Translations under genes and position numbers: made by a program
Origin: Globomyces pollinis-pini
Lineage: Eukaryota > Chytridiomycota > Chytridiomycetes > Rhizophydiales > Globomycetaceae
NCBI GenBank assembly: GCA_025399215.1
Contig: MU621201.1
Coordinates: 1 to 53,024, forward strand
Direction: 5' to 3'
DNA length: 53,024 bases
Notes under the pieces: model-generated
The model's input: the letters and a program-made list of their open reading frames with translations, nothing else
Database searches by the model: none
Told to the model about the DNA's origin: nothing
Shown: piece after piece, positions 25,672 to 35,978 of the stretch
Layout of the letters: each line of letters starts with the position of its first letter
Position numbering within the stretch: the stretch's first letter is position 1

Positions 25672-26187
25672 ATGCAATTGAATCTTTTGTTTATTACCTT
25701 ACTTCAATATACAGTCGTGCAATCTGTGCCAGTCCCAGTTGGTGAAGGGGCTGCCATTGCACAAACAGTCCTTGGCGTTGCAGGTGGGATTGCTTCGGCA
25801 TCTGGTGAAGCTGCTGGTGATGGTGGTATAGGTAAAAGCGTGGGTGAAATTCTCGGAGGTGTCAGTGGTGCAGTCGGGGCGAAAGGAGACATTGCCGGAA
25901 CCGCGGGGCAAGTTGTAAATATTACCAAGGGAATTATTGATCTTGTTAAAGCAGCGAAAGCGCGTAAAGCTGCCAAAAAAGCTGCAAAAGAGGCAGCATT
26001 AAATGCAAAGGAAACAGAAGTCAACAATGCAGGCGTTTCTCCCATAGCGAATCAACAGAAAATAGCTGTTGGAGAAATCGCAGTCGAGGATACTGAAAAC
26101 GAAAATCAAGTAGCTGGAAACGAAAACCAAATGGTTGAAAATGGAAATGAAGTAGTGGAAAATGAAAATGAAGCAACTGAAAACTAA
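25672..26187 (+). CDS. Small secreted Gly/Ala-rich protein with an acidic NEN-repeat tail
   Basis: This is an intronless ORF of 171 aa of unrecognised family. Residues 1-19 form a signal peptide (MQLNLLFITLLQYTVVQSVP). Residues 20-95 are Gly/Ala/Val-rich with no Cys (GEGAAIAQTVLGVAGGIASASG, GEILGGVSGAVGAKG), a composition that suits amphipathic helices. A strongly basic Lys/Ala helix follows (residues about 97-117, KAAKARKAAKKAAKEAA). The acidic Asn/Glu-rich tail has near-repeats of the type NENQVAGNENQMVENGNEVVENENE. It sits next to two other secreted-protein genes, transcribed convergently with the first. A cell-wall or effector-like role is only a guess. Confidence 0.75.
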   Translation: MQLNLLFITLLQYTVVQSVPVPVGEGAAIAQTVLGVAGGIASASGEAAGDGGIGKSVGEILGGVSGAVGAKGDIAGTAGQVVNITKGIIDLVKAAKARKAAKKAAKEAALNAKETEVNNAGVSPIANQQKIAVGEIAVEDTENENQVAGNENQMVENGNEVVENENEATEN

Positions 26188-26345
26188 CTCATCACAGTCA
26201 ATTTATAAATAAAATCTGTTCTATACTCTATAATATGTGTTTGCTTTTGATATACCCTACTGGAAATGAATAAGTTGTAAGCTTGTAAACCAAACTAACT
26301 CAAAAGTACACGGTTGTTTCTAGAAAAGATAAACATTGTTTTAAT

Positions 26346-27452
26346 TTATTGATTGCCTAAAATTTGTTGCATCTGTGAGAGTAATCCTTTTAATTGGTTT
26401 ACGATACTGTTAAGGTCTTTACCGCCAGTGCCAGTGTTTTGACCAGTTTTGTTACCTGTCAAGGTAGATCCACCAGCGTTTCCAGCAGGCAGACTCAAAT
26501 CTGTACCATTTTTGATATCTTTCACATCTTTTCCTTTGGTTTCTACATCTTTCATAGTGTTGGCTGCATTCGCATCAACACCTCCTTGCCCAGCAGTCTG
26601 TTCAACCTTCTTATTTATATCTTCTCCTTTTCCACTCACACCAGAGTTGTCATTGGTGGCAGTTTTACCAGAATTCTTGCCATCAACTGTAATTTGTGCA
26701 TTCTGAGCACTGTCATCAGCGATTTTCTTTTGAGCACCTCCAACTGTATTTTGGAATGTAACACGGATACAGTCATCTTGGGCTCCACGTCGAACAACTG
26801 GAGAAACAACACTTTGGTGTCCATCAGTTCCGGTAATGGAGCAGATACGATATGTTCCATCTACTTTGATAGCACCTGCTGGAATGATAGCTTGTAGGGT
26901 TTCTTTCTTTTCATCAACTTCTTTGTCATTCACTCCCTTGAAGAACCCGAATACTTTCGGATCTGGGACATTGTTTCCATTTAACAATTGTACAGTAACG
27001 TGTTGATGACCTTGAGGGTTACCGTCCTGCGGGTTAAGGGTGGAAGGGACCATGTAGTATTCAGTGTTTGGATCTAAAGGTTAGAGTGATGGAATTAAAT
27101 TACTGTTAAAGAATCCAGAATCCAAATTTTTGGTGTTCAACACCACGGTGTTATTCAAAGTTGCATCAAGAGCAGCTCCATATGCAGGTTGAGTAATCAA
27201 GGTGGAGACCATGTTATTGATTGTAGGAATCTGTCCGATTGGAGTACTAGAACAGGATTGACCTCCAGTCTTCAATTGAGTTCCATTAGCTTCAACAACA
27301 CGTCCGTTTAAGAATTGTCTACAGTAGTCGGTGGTAGGTGATTGTTGAATTTTAGAAATACCATTTGGAAGTTCACTGGCATCTGGAATAGCTTGAGGAA
27401 GTCCATTAATTACAAGGATATGTAAAGATAAAAAGAAGAGATTGATAGACAT
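26346..27452 (-). CDS. Secreted Cys-containing protein, paralog A
   Basis: Two exons, joined by a 30-nt intron (27074-27103), give 358 aa. Signal peptide: MSINLFFLSLHILVINGLP. The core has LPNGISKIQQSPTTDYCRQF, SCSSTPIGQIPTINNMVSTLI, then after the intron NPNTEYYMVPSTLNPQDG, GHQHVTVQLLN, GTYRICSITGTDGHQSVVSPVVRRGAQDDCIRVTF. Proteins with this core (YMVPxTL, GHxHVTxQxL, RGAQDDCIRV) are widespread secreted proteins in fungi, some induced during development or host contact; no biochemical function is established that I know of. The tail, about 110 aa, is Gly/Asn/Thr/Lys-rich and ends in a short helical LKGLLSQMQQILGNQ. It is a tandem duplicate of the gene at 28052-29581. Confidence 0.88.
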
Positions 27453-28051
27453 TTTTAAGGGCCTCTTAATTTGCGGTGTTGCTTAAATATTCACATATTT
27501 TGAGCCCTATATGAAGCCTAACGGTACTGTCAGGGTCTTGTGAAAAAATTTCTCGGTTTTCAGTAGTTGTGACATATTAATGAAAGGTTCCTCCTGTAAT
27601 ATGCTTCATTTAATACTGTTTATCTCCAAGTGAGAGACGTGAATCAACAGTCATGTCAACAGTTCACTTGGTTGGTCATTGAACATTGGGCTCGTACAGG
27701 CTTCAACACTCACAAGCAGTAGTCAATCACCCAGGAAATATTAACGGCACCTTAGAACACAGTCTTGTTGTAACTAACAAAGAATATTAAGAAATTACAA
27801 GAAGTTTTATGTTAAGTGGAAGGTGAAGTGGCAATTATGCTTTGATTGGACGGATCGCAATGTTAGTAGTTCACGGTAGTTTGTTTGAATTAAATGGGCT
27901 TTGAATGGGGTTTCATGAAAAAGCAATATAGAGTTATAAATGATCAAGGAGTAAAATACACTCTCTTGAATTTATTCACTTCTTAATTGTTAAGTACGAA
28001 TGGTGGTTTCGTGAAAAGGTAGAGTAATTTATTTTAAATCAGAAGCAAATT
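27453..28051. other. Intergenic gap between secreted-protein paralogs
   Basis: About 600 bases containing the upstream region of paralog A and the 3' flank of paralog B. I see no convincing ORF, RNA gene or repeat here. Confidence 0.6.
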
Positions 28052-29581
28052 CTAGTTAGCAGTTGCTAACACTTGTTGCATTTGTGCAACTAAAGTTTTC
28101 AAGTTCGCGATGATATTGGCAAATTTTCCGTTGTTGTTCTGGTTAGCGTTGTTGTTCTGGTTAGCATTGTTGTTCTGGTTGACGTTGTTGTTTTGTTTAC
28201 CATTGTTGTTTTGGTTAACATTGTTGTTCTGGTTAGCATTGTTGTTTTGATTCACTTTGTTTTGATTTGCATTGTTATTGTTACCATTGTTCTTTTTAAC
28301 TCCTTGATTTCCTTTTTGGAATCCCTGGGCTATTTGCTGGATGGCATCCACAACAGCTTTGCCAGGATTGGCTGCGGCTTCAACTACATCTTTTCCTTTG
28401 GTTTCAACTGCATTCATGACGGCGGCAGCACCAGCATCGACTGCATTCTGGATAGCTTTTTGATCGACTTGTTTGGTAAGATCATCACCAGCACCACTCA
28501 AACCAGAGTTATCATTGGTTGCAGTTTTACCGGAGTTCTTCCCGTCAACAGTAATTTGTGCATTCTGAGCAATATCATCAGCAATTCCTTTTTGAACACC
28601 ACCAACTGTATTTCGGAATGTAACACGGATACAGTCATCTTGGGCTCCACGTCGAACAACTGGAGAAACAACACTCTGATGTCCATCAGTTCCGGTAATG
28701 GAGCAGATACGATATGTTCCATCTACTTTGATAGCACCTGCTGGAATGATAGCTTGTAAGGTTTCTTTCTTTTCATCAACTTCTTTGTCATTCACTCCCT
28801 TGAAGAACCCGAATACTTTCGGATCTGGGACATTGTTTCCATTCAATAATTGTACAGTAACGTGTTGATGACCTTGTGGATTACCGTCCTGCGGGTTAAG
28901 GGTGGAAGGGACCATGTAGTATTCAGTGTTTGGATCTAAAGGTTAGAGTGATGGAATTAAATTACTGTTAAAGAATCCAGAATCCAAATTTTTGGTGTTC
29001 AACACCACGGTGTTATTCAAAGTTGCATCAAGAGCAGCTCCATATGCAGGTTGAACAATCAAGGTGGAGACCATGTTATTGATTGTAGGAATCTGACCAA
29101 TTGGAGTACTAGAACAGGATTGACCTCCAGTCTTCAATTGAGTTCCATTAGCTTCAACAACACGTCCATTTAAGAATTGTCTACAGTAGTCGGTGGTAGG
29201 TGATTGTTGAATTTTAGAAATACCATTTGGAAGTTCACTAGTTTCGGCAGATGCGACAGTAGCATTTTTGGCAGGCTCTGCCTTAACTACAGGTTTGTTA
29301 TCGGCTTGAGGTAAAGCTACACCGTTGTTTCCTGCTTGTTGACCAGCAGTTCCATTATTTGGAAGTCCAATTTCCGTACCATTATTATTTACAATAGGAA
29401 TTGTTGAGTTGTTGTTTGCCCCGGCATTGTTTCCTGCGTCCGGTGCAGTACCATTAACAGTGGCATTCAATGCGACTGGGATGGCGGGAGCATTGTTTAC
29501 ATTGACTTGGGGAAGTGCATTTGCTACGTACAATTGTAAGGCAGCGTATAAAATAGTAGAATAATACATGATTAAAGGCAT
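28052..29581 (-). CDS. Secreted Cys-containing protein, paralog B, with Asn/Gln repeat tail
   Basis: Two exons with an identical-length, near-identical 30-nt intron (28936-28965) give 499 aa from ATG 29581. A Met four codons later is an equally good start. The signal peptide (MYYSTILYAALQLYVANALP) is followed by an extra Asn/Ala/Thr-rich segment of about 110 aa that paralog A lacks. The core is almost identical to A: STPIGQIPTINNMVSTLI, YMVPSTLNPQDG, RGAQDDCIRVTF. After the core the two proteins diverge. Here there is an Ala-rich helix (QNAVDAGAAAVMNAVETKGKD), then tandem NQNNN repeats and a final ANLKTLVAQMQQVLATAN helix. Identity that stops sharply at both ends of the core suggests gene conversion or a recent duplication followed by tail exchange. 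Confidence 0.88.
28115..28290 (-). repeat. Coding microsatellite-like repeat, (V/A)NQNNN units
   Basis: About ten imperfect 18-bp units, read on the plus strand as variants of TTGTTGTTCTGGTTAGCA. They encode repeats such as ANQNNN, VNQNNN and GKQNNN. The units alternate Ala, Val and Lys codons at the variable position, as expected for slippage or unequal crossing-over. Confidence 0.85.
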
Positions 29582-32045
29582 GTTTTGAAAATCTGTTTGT
29601 TTTATAGAGACTTGTCGTAAGAGCCTGGTTAGAGCCAACTGCGACGTTTCAATCTGAAAGGTAATTTTACACACCTACAGAATAGTCCATTTCGAGACGT
29701 TTGCCATTCAAAATCAGATGATGATACCAGGTTAGATTTAGTCTGTACTTAATGATAAATGCTACTGTAGGGAGTTTAGAAACTTTGTCTTCCAAGGAAG
29801 AGTAACTGAGTCCTGAGCCAAGTGTGAGGAGTCAAAGTCGTGGCGGTTTGCTTTCAAAGGGACTTGGACACTGGGTGTTTTGGTTGGGCTGAAAATGAAA
29901 ATTAAATGCGATTCAAACTTAGATTATTGTTAGTAATAGATAACTTTAGTATGATTGGCTCTCTGGAATGGTAAGTATACCCAAAGAGTGAAACGCGTTA
30001 TTTTCGCACAAGGGTTTTGACTGTCAAGCCACCAACTTAAAGACTGTTAACCAATTCATAATCGTTTAAGTTATATCCAACAAGAACCTAAAATAAGATT
30101 CTGTGGTGCTGATCCAGAAATTCTGTCAACACCATAGGATATTTCGGTCCATGCACAACCTGAACACGAGTCCAGGATGAAAATTTCCATTTGCAATTGT
30201 TGCTAATACATTAGGATAAACTTCTCAGTTTGGTTTTATAATCAATGTGATAAGTTATATCTTAAAAATGGGCTTGTAAGACACATCGAGTTCCATAATG
30301 CACTTGATCAGCAACTGAAGTTTTGAGGAGCCCATATCATGTGTCATTAGTTGACTTCTACTCTGGTGATTGTTGGCATTTATTTTCGTAACACATCGCC
30401 CAACAGCAGAGACCTTTCATATGAGTTAGTGCAAAGTGATAAAGTCGTGTATTTAACTTAAACTGGACAGTCGTAATGATATGAGAATTACTGTATTTGT
30501 TGGACAATCCCATCTTTTTATCCTCGTATTCAACGATACACCGATTCAAGTACTTGCAATATTGCCAGTTTATGGTTCTTGGGAGTCTAGTTCTAAAAAC
30601 TCGTGATATTCCTTCATGGATGTGATCGCATTTTACTAATGCACTGAATTTCATGACAATAACTGTGGATTATTATTATTCTTATATTATCTGTAAGTTT
30701 TGGATTTATCTCGATTATTATATTCTGTACTCAGATTATTTTTGAAGTTTCACTCCAGAATTTGTTGTTTTGGACACTCTTTCAAATAATTATAGCACAT
30801 GCTGACTCATGAGCAACTAATAGACGAGGAAGAGTTGTTCGAGCTATTGGACGTTATTTTGTGATAACTGTTGGTTAAAGTATTTTGTGACCAATCCAAA
30901 ATGTTGTAAAGACAAGATTGGTGTGTACCCCAAACCAGATATCCATGCATCAATAGAATACCATAAATTTATATTGATTATATCTGTTGTTACTGAATTT
31001 CAAAGATTATGTAAATGACAGTCAGCGTCTCTCATGGTTGGACACCAGTTAGACACGATATCACTAGTAGTTAAAGCTCAAGACAATTGGATCGTTTTTA
31101 CTGGAATTCCACTAATTGAATAGATAAATCAGTTGAGCAAATTTAGAGTCATCCTCTACTTAAAGAGCTTTATCATGTTTGATATCCAAAAACTTGGTTG
31201 TTTTAAAAAACGCATAGTTTAAAGTTCAAACTTGTGGTGTTGATTGTTCAATGAATCAACAAACTGTCCAGTGTAAAAGCCTATTAGTAGTCCTCAACCT
31301 GATTACAGCCTTCAGTCCGCCCACTACACACAAGCCTGAATTTTAAAAAATGTCAGTCCTACACTGAATACAGCATTTAATATGGGTAACTTGTTGTTAG
31401 TAACGTGTATCTCTTAGGTGTGTTGGACTACAACAGTGATTGTTGTGGTCAAACCTGTTGAATTATTAATCTACTGGGTCAATTTATCTAAATCAACTTC
31501 ATACTATTTATAATAATCAAGCAATGAATCAAGATATACATCATGTTGGGATGTGCTTCAATTACACTCACAATACATAGCATCCTGATTTATCATTCAC
31601 AACTAAATATTTGCATTTGAATGCTTCAAAACATATTGAGCGAAATTGAAATTATGGGTTTTCAAGAAATTAAATTAATCATCATCACAATGACGAAATC
31701 TTCACGATGTAACTCGTACATGACAGTAATCTAAAACAAACGGATTGGTGGCATTTTTTCGTGGCTTCAATGGGTAAACTGAAGGCCCTTCCGAATAGAG
31801 GTGTATTAGTCGTTCATCCTTCAAAATCTCACACCGAGAACGTTATATGAGATCCAGTTCACGCTGTGGAAAAAGAATTCACGTTGTTAGATTGACAACG
31901 GCCAAGTTGCTTCAACAACAGACTTGGGTGAAACAGAATGAAACCGACGGTCAATTGGGAGTCGATGTAGGCGTTTCGTCGACCCTATAAATTACTCGGA
32001 TATTACACGAATGATTTCAATTTCCCTTCAAATCTATTTTATTTC
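29582..32045. other. Gene-poor region between secreted genes and MATA_HMG
   Basis: About 2.4 kb with frequent stop codons in all frames. The longest frame (30358-30654, minus, 98 codons) shows no recognisable domain, low-complexity bias or splice extension and was not called. No tRNA, tandem repeat or transposon ends were found by eye. The last 60 bases hold the MATA_HMG core promoter. Confidence 0.5.
31986..31993 (+). promoter_or_regulatory. TATA box of the MATA_HMG gene
   Basis: TATAAATT located 53-60 nt upstream of ATG 32046. Confidence 0.45.
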
Positions 32046-32513
32046 ATGCTGTACCAAGCTCACGTCAAATCTAATTTATCTCCAAAAAGCTCAAAGGTGA
32101 AGAAACCCATGAATGCCTTCTTTGTCTATCGTAAACAAATGCGACAAAAGATAATGGACATCTACAATGTTAGTAAAAGTCAAGATATTTCCAAGATTGC
32201 TGGTCAATCTTGGTCATTGGAACCAGAATCTGTCAAGAAACATTACTATCAAATGGCCTTGGAACATCAACTTTTGAATCAAAATGCCAATAATGATGAT
32301 GAAAGCTTAATCACTCAACAAAGGTTGAAGAATCTTCAAACTTGCTACCCAATGGATTTTATTCAATCTCTACAAATGGATGCTTCATATCTATCTAATG
32401 ATTATGGAATCCAGAATCACTATGAACCATCAATGTATACTTACCAGTTTCAACCATCTGTTGATGGGACTTTGAATTTCGACACTTTGCTATCATCTTT
32501 AATCAACTCCTAA
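32046..32513 (+). CDS. MATA_HMG-box transcription factor
   Basis: This is an intronless 155-aa protein with an HMG box at residues about 18-78: KKPMNAFFVYRKQMRQKI, then SQDISKIAGQSWSLEPESVKKHYYQMALEHQ. The PMNAF(F/M)xYR start, the ISKIxGxxW middle and the EPxxVKxxYxxLA end identify the MATA_HMG subgroup. It contains fungal mating-type factors such as mat+/mat- SexP/SexM and the expanded HMG family of arbuscular mycorrhizal fungi. The C-terminal half is polar, without a recognised domain. It probably binds bent AT-rich DNA in the nucleus. Neighbours are not the triose-phosphate transporter and RNA helicase that flank the zygomycete sex locus, so it need not be the sex determinant. Confidence 0.9.
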   Translation: MLYQAHVKSNLSPKSSKVKKPMNAFFVYRKQMRQKIMDIYNVSKSQDISKIAGQSWSLEPESVKKHYYQMALEHQLLNQNANNDDESLITQQRLKNLQTCYPMDFIQSLQMDASYLSNDYGIQNHYEPSMYTYQFQPSVDGTLNFDTLLSSLINS

Positions 32514-32672
32514 CTTATTCACACACTCCAATATTTTAATGTAAAATTGTATTTAATAAAAACAATCTGTTTAACAAATTGAAAGTCTAATTTTAGATAT
32601 CATTGGTGAAGAAACAGTAGTATGTAGAGTACAACACAAATGATTTAGATATATTAAAAATGAATAGTTTCT

Positions 32673-33321
32673 TCACTGACTGATTCGTTTGAACCAACCT
32701 TGCAATTTAGTAGAGCATTCATTCAACAAAGTGATTGGATATCCTGATACAACTAAAGTACCAAACTTATTCAACACTGCCAAACTCTTTCCATTTGACC
32801 AACTATCTACATATCTAGTCCAAAAGTTCCAATGAGGTTTATATATTCGAGTCAAATAATCCGACACTAATGTTTTAATTTATAGTTTCAACTTACAAGT
32901 TTCATTCTGATCATCCAAATCAACAGTTTTTAATAGTAATAGTAGTTTACTTTCAATAACCTTTGGAGGTTTTATATTTTCCCAATTAGTTCGATCTCTT
33001 CCAACTGATTCAATGATATCATCAAATTGGGATGAGTTTTCTGAAAATGCCATTTGTAATTCTGATTGTTGTTTAAATTGAATCTTTCGAAAACAAATTA
33101 GTTTTGGATTCTTCACATTGTTTTGTAATAACCACATAAAACAAATCTATTTTGGTTAATGATTGAATGGTTACTTTATCTTGTGGTTGTTTAAAGTTTT
33201 GAGCTTTGATTACTTTATGAATGGCTGATTGGAGCTCTTTGGTGAACACTTGGTTCTTTTCCTGGTCTGCTGCTAGTGTATTGTTGGTTAATGAATTTGT
33301 TGGGGTTCGTTGTGATTCCAT
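32673..33321 (-). CDS. Conserved-looking protein of unknown function, 198 aa
   Basis: Three exons give 198 aa with whole-codon length. Intron 1 is about 22-25 nt (near 33125-33145; two donors both keep frame) and intron 2 is 30 nt (joining ETL to SDYLTRIYKPHW). The N-terminal 60 residues are polar. The rest alternates hydrophobic and charged segments and is Trp-rich at the end (NWENIKPPKVIESKLL, YKPHWNFWTRYVDSW, LQGWFKRIS). There is no signal peptide, transmembrane segment or motif that I recognise. It lies 117 bases downstream of the RSC1/2-like gene on the same strand. The joined frame across two tiny introns supports a real gene. Confidence 0.65.
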
Positions 33322-33437
33322 TCTTCAAGAATAATTTTCACCATTAGGAATGGAGGAACCCCAAGTGGCTTAGTGACTCACATTAACATCGGTAATGAAT
33401 AGAAGGGGTAGACATTTATTAACATAAACTATTCAAT

Positions 33438-35438
33438 TCAAAATTTGATTTTTTGAATAAGCTCTTTTGAATCTTCCATTAAATAATCCCCAAATGCTAC
33501 TATTAATATAAAGATCAAATACCTGTCAGTGTCTTCAGTATTGCCTTTTCTTGATCTTTGATGCTTACTTTCTGCTTCACAACTTCCATTTCCACATCCA
33601 CAGATTCATTCACGCTTTTTGCTTCCCGAACATCTTTGGCATTCCGTGACTTTCGTAATTTTCCAATAGATTTCTGATACAAGTATTCCAAAGAATGTAG
33701 AATAGGATCTCGTTCAATAATATCCAAGGGCGGAGATGTAAACCATTGTACGGTTCCGGATTTAGAACGATCAAATGCTTCAACTACCCAGTTAATTCAC
33801 AAACATTACTTTGCTCTTTTGATAAAATTTGAGTTGTATTTGGTTTGGGAAGAAAGAATTTGGCATTCACATTATCAGTTGACTTGCCATTCGGAGGAGA
33901 AGTTGCCTAATATTAAACATCAAGAAATACCTTAGAACTATCCCCTAACCTTCTCTTTCCACCGTGCTCCTCGTCATCATCCCGCTTTCGCTTGGGGGAG
34001 TCAACATTAACGTACTCTAACGAATATCGCTGCAAAATTAATGGTTGAGTGTATAAATCTAATGGTATGATTTTACTTCTAGCCTGTTTGGGTAAGCATA
34101 AGCTCCAATTCTTAATCTTTTGTGTTGACTTTCCATGAACATTGTATCTTGATTCACAAACATAAACATCTTTAGGATTAAATCCTTGGGGATTTCCACG
34201 AATGAAATCGTTTACATGTAAGATCATACACTTCCCTGCTATTTCGTTTGACATATAATTTTCCAGCACAGTTGTCTTGAACACTTCTTGAGGTAAAAAT
34301 TTCGTATTTAACTTATGTGTTGTCTGTTCTGGCCTTAAAAACCAAGCTACGGTTACTCCTTGACTTTGTCTAAAAGGAAAATATCAGCATACTTTCGAAG
34401 CATACCCGTCTTTTGTTTGAAAGATATTGAATATGTTTCCAATCGTTGGTTTTGCTAATTCATTTGGATTGGTTATGTAAACAAAATCACCTTTCTCGTC
34501 AAAATATAGTTGTTACCAACAGTGTATGTTTCATTATTGATAATCAAAGTATCCAATTGAATACCAACGTTAGAATCACTAGGTGGTTGTGTTTCATTCA
34601 ATTTGACTTCTTGTTCCATCATACACTCTGTAAATACATTCTAATCGATCAATATGCTTATGATTATATTTTACCAGTATCTGCAAGGCATCTTTGTATT
34701 CTTGTGTGTCTGGGGTGTAATATAATTTTGCATTCTCGATAACTTGATTCAAGTCATTTTCAAAATCAAGCATATCGGTATATTTTCTCGCATTTACATT
34801 CTGTTTGATGTAAGAGAACAAAATTGGATTTTGGATTTTAATTAGATAATCGGGATTGGATGGAACATTATTAAAATATTCTGTTATAGAGTTTCCATTC
34901 ACGTTTTTAGTTGCTGAGATTCGATCCACTATGTCAATACATTGATCATAGATCTGATAACATCAAAAAGTGTAGTTAAAATACCTTTTGACTTGTTGCA
35001 TAGTTTTGTATTGTCACATCCAGTAATTGCTAATGGTTAAAGATTCCTCAACATACTGTGAGTGTCTGGGCATCTTTATAGATTGCAGAGCTAATGAGAT
35101 TTAGAGAGTAAAATTGGAATACCCTTTTCTATTATATGTCATTGCATTTTCAACCATAATATTAAAATCTTTCTTGAATTGATCAATGGATTTATATTCA
35201 TCGTTGTCAATTTTGGCCTAAAGTTTAATTTTAAAATCAATATACTTGAATTGTTTCGATAGCTACAGGTGTTTCAATAAAGTCATAATAATCTGGGTAA
35301 TCTCTTTTCGAAGGTAATTCTTGGAACATTTCAGCAACAATTCGACCACTAACATTAAATAATTTTCTATAACCTTTTATCTTCAAACTCTGCAATGGAG
35401 TCGATTATCCATTGTAATTGATCTTGAAGTTTTCCCAT
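33438..35438 (-). CDS. RSC1/RSC2-like double-bromodomain and BAH protein
   Basis: RSC1/2 (related to polybromo) are chromatin-remodeller subunits that read acetyl-lysine. The first exon (MGKLQDQLQWIIDSIAEFEDK) leads into bromodomain 1: VAEMFQELPSKRDYPDYYDFIETPVAIETIQ. Bromodomain 2 lies near 34600-34930: YLIKIQNPILFSYIKQNV, then FENDLNQVIENAKLYYTPDTQEYKDAL. A BAH-type domain follows at about 33.9-34.6 kb (QGVTVAWFLRPEQTT, then VFKTTVLENYMSNEIAGKCMILHVNDF and DVYVCESRYNV). A Lys/Arg/Asp/Glu-rich nuclear-localisation-like stretch is next. The last exon is reached by a 23-nt intron (KTLT-VAFGDYLMED) and ends at TGA 33438-33440. Not all junctions were resolved. Confidence 0.85.
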
Positions 35439-35606
35439 TATAGTGATTGAAATTCTCACAGAAAAAAATTGGAAAAAGCATACCATACCATTGAATAGCA
35501 TTATATTTTCATCAGATGTTCAAACATAACCATATAAAATCCATCAAAAGACATTCAGAAATCGTTAATGAGAAATTTATGATTGGGAAGAAATTGGGAA
35601 AAAAAA

Positions 35607-35678
35607 TGCCTTCTGGGTGGATTGAACACCCGGCCTCATGCTTACTAGGCATGCGCTCTACCACTGAGCTAAGAAGGC
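35607..35678 (-). tRNA. tRNA-Thr(AGT)
   Basis: This is a canonical 72-nt cloverleaf including discriminator A. Acceptor GCCTTCT/AGAAGGC, D-stem GCTC/GAGC, anticodon stem CATGC/GCATG with loop CTAGTAA (anticodon AGT, reading ACU after A34-to-I editing), T-arm GGGTG-TTCAATC-CACCC. There is no intron. A T-run follows (oligo-T, Pol III terminator). An inverted second copy with a D-arm insertion lies at 273-345. Confidence 0.93.
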
Positions 35679-35978
35679 TTCGGAAATTTGATTTACTTAT
35701 ACGTAACGATGTTGGACCAGAGATGCTTATCTCACATTGGAAAAATCCTAAAAAAGGATATGAATTATCATATTGTGTCTCTCTAGAGTAAATCAAAAAC
35801 CTAAAACTCTAAGGTTGAAACATTCCCAAGACCCAAATTAACCTATATACCATATAAATTCTCTTTATGCACTGTTACGACTGGAACTGATAAGATGCCG
35901 TTAAATTTCCAGTACTTCAAGCATATCATGTCTATAGTTTTTAATGTCCAAAAGATAATGAATCAGTGCATATTGATT

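Noticed and set aside
26394..26897. 167-codon plus-strand frame
   Set aside because: Antisense shadow of secreted paralog A, whose protein sequence is clearly conserved with its duplicate.
30358..30654. 98-codon minus-strand frame in the gene-poor region
   Set aside because: No domain, signal peptide, composition bias or splice extension; isolated and consistent with a chance ORF.
34446..34742. 98-codon plus-strand frame
   Set aside because: Antisense to the BAH/bromodomain part of the RSC1/2-like gene.
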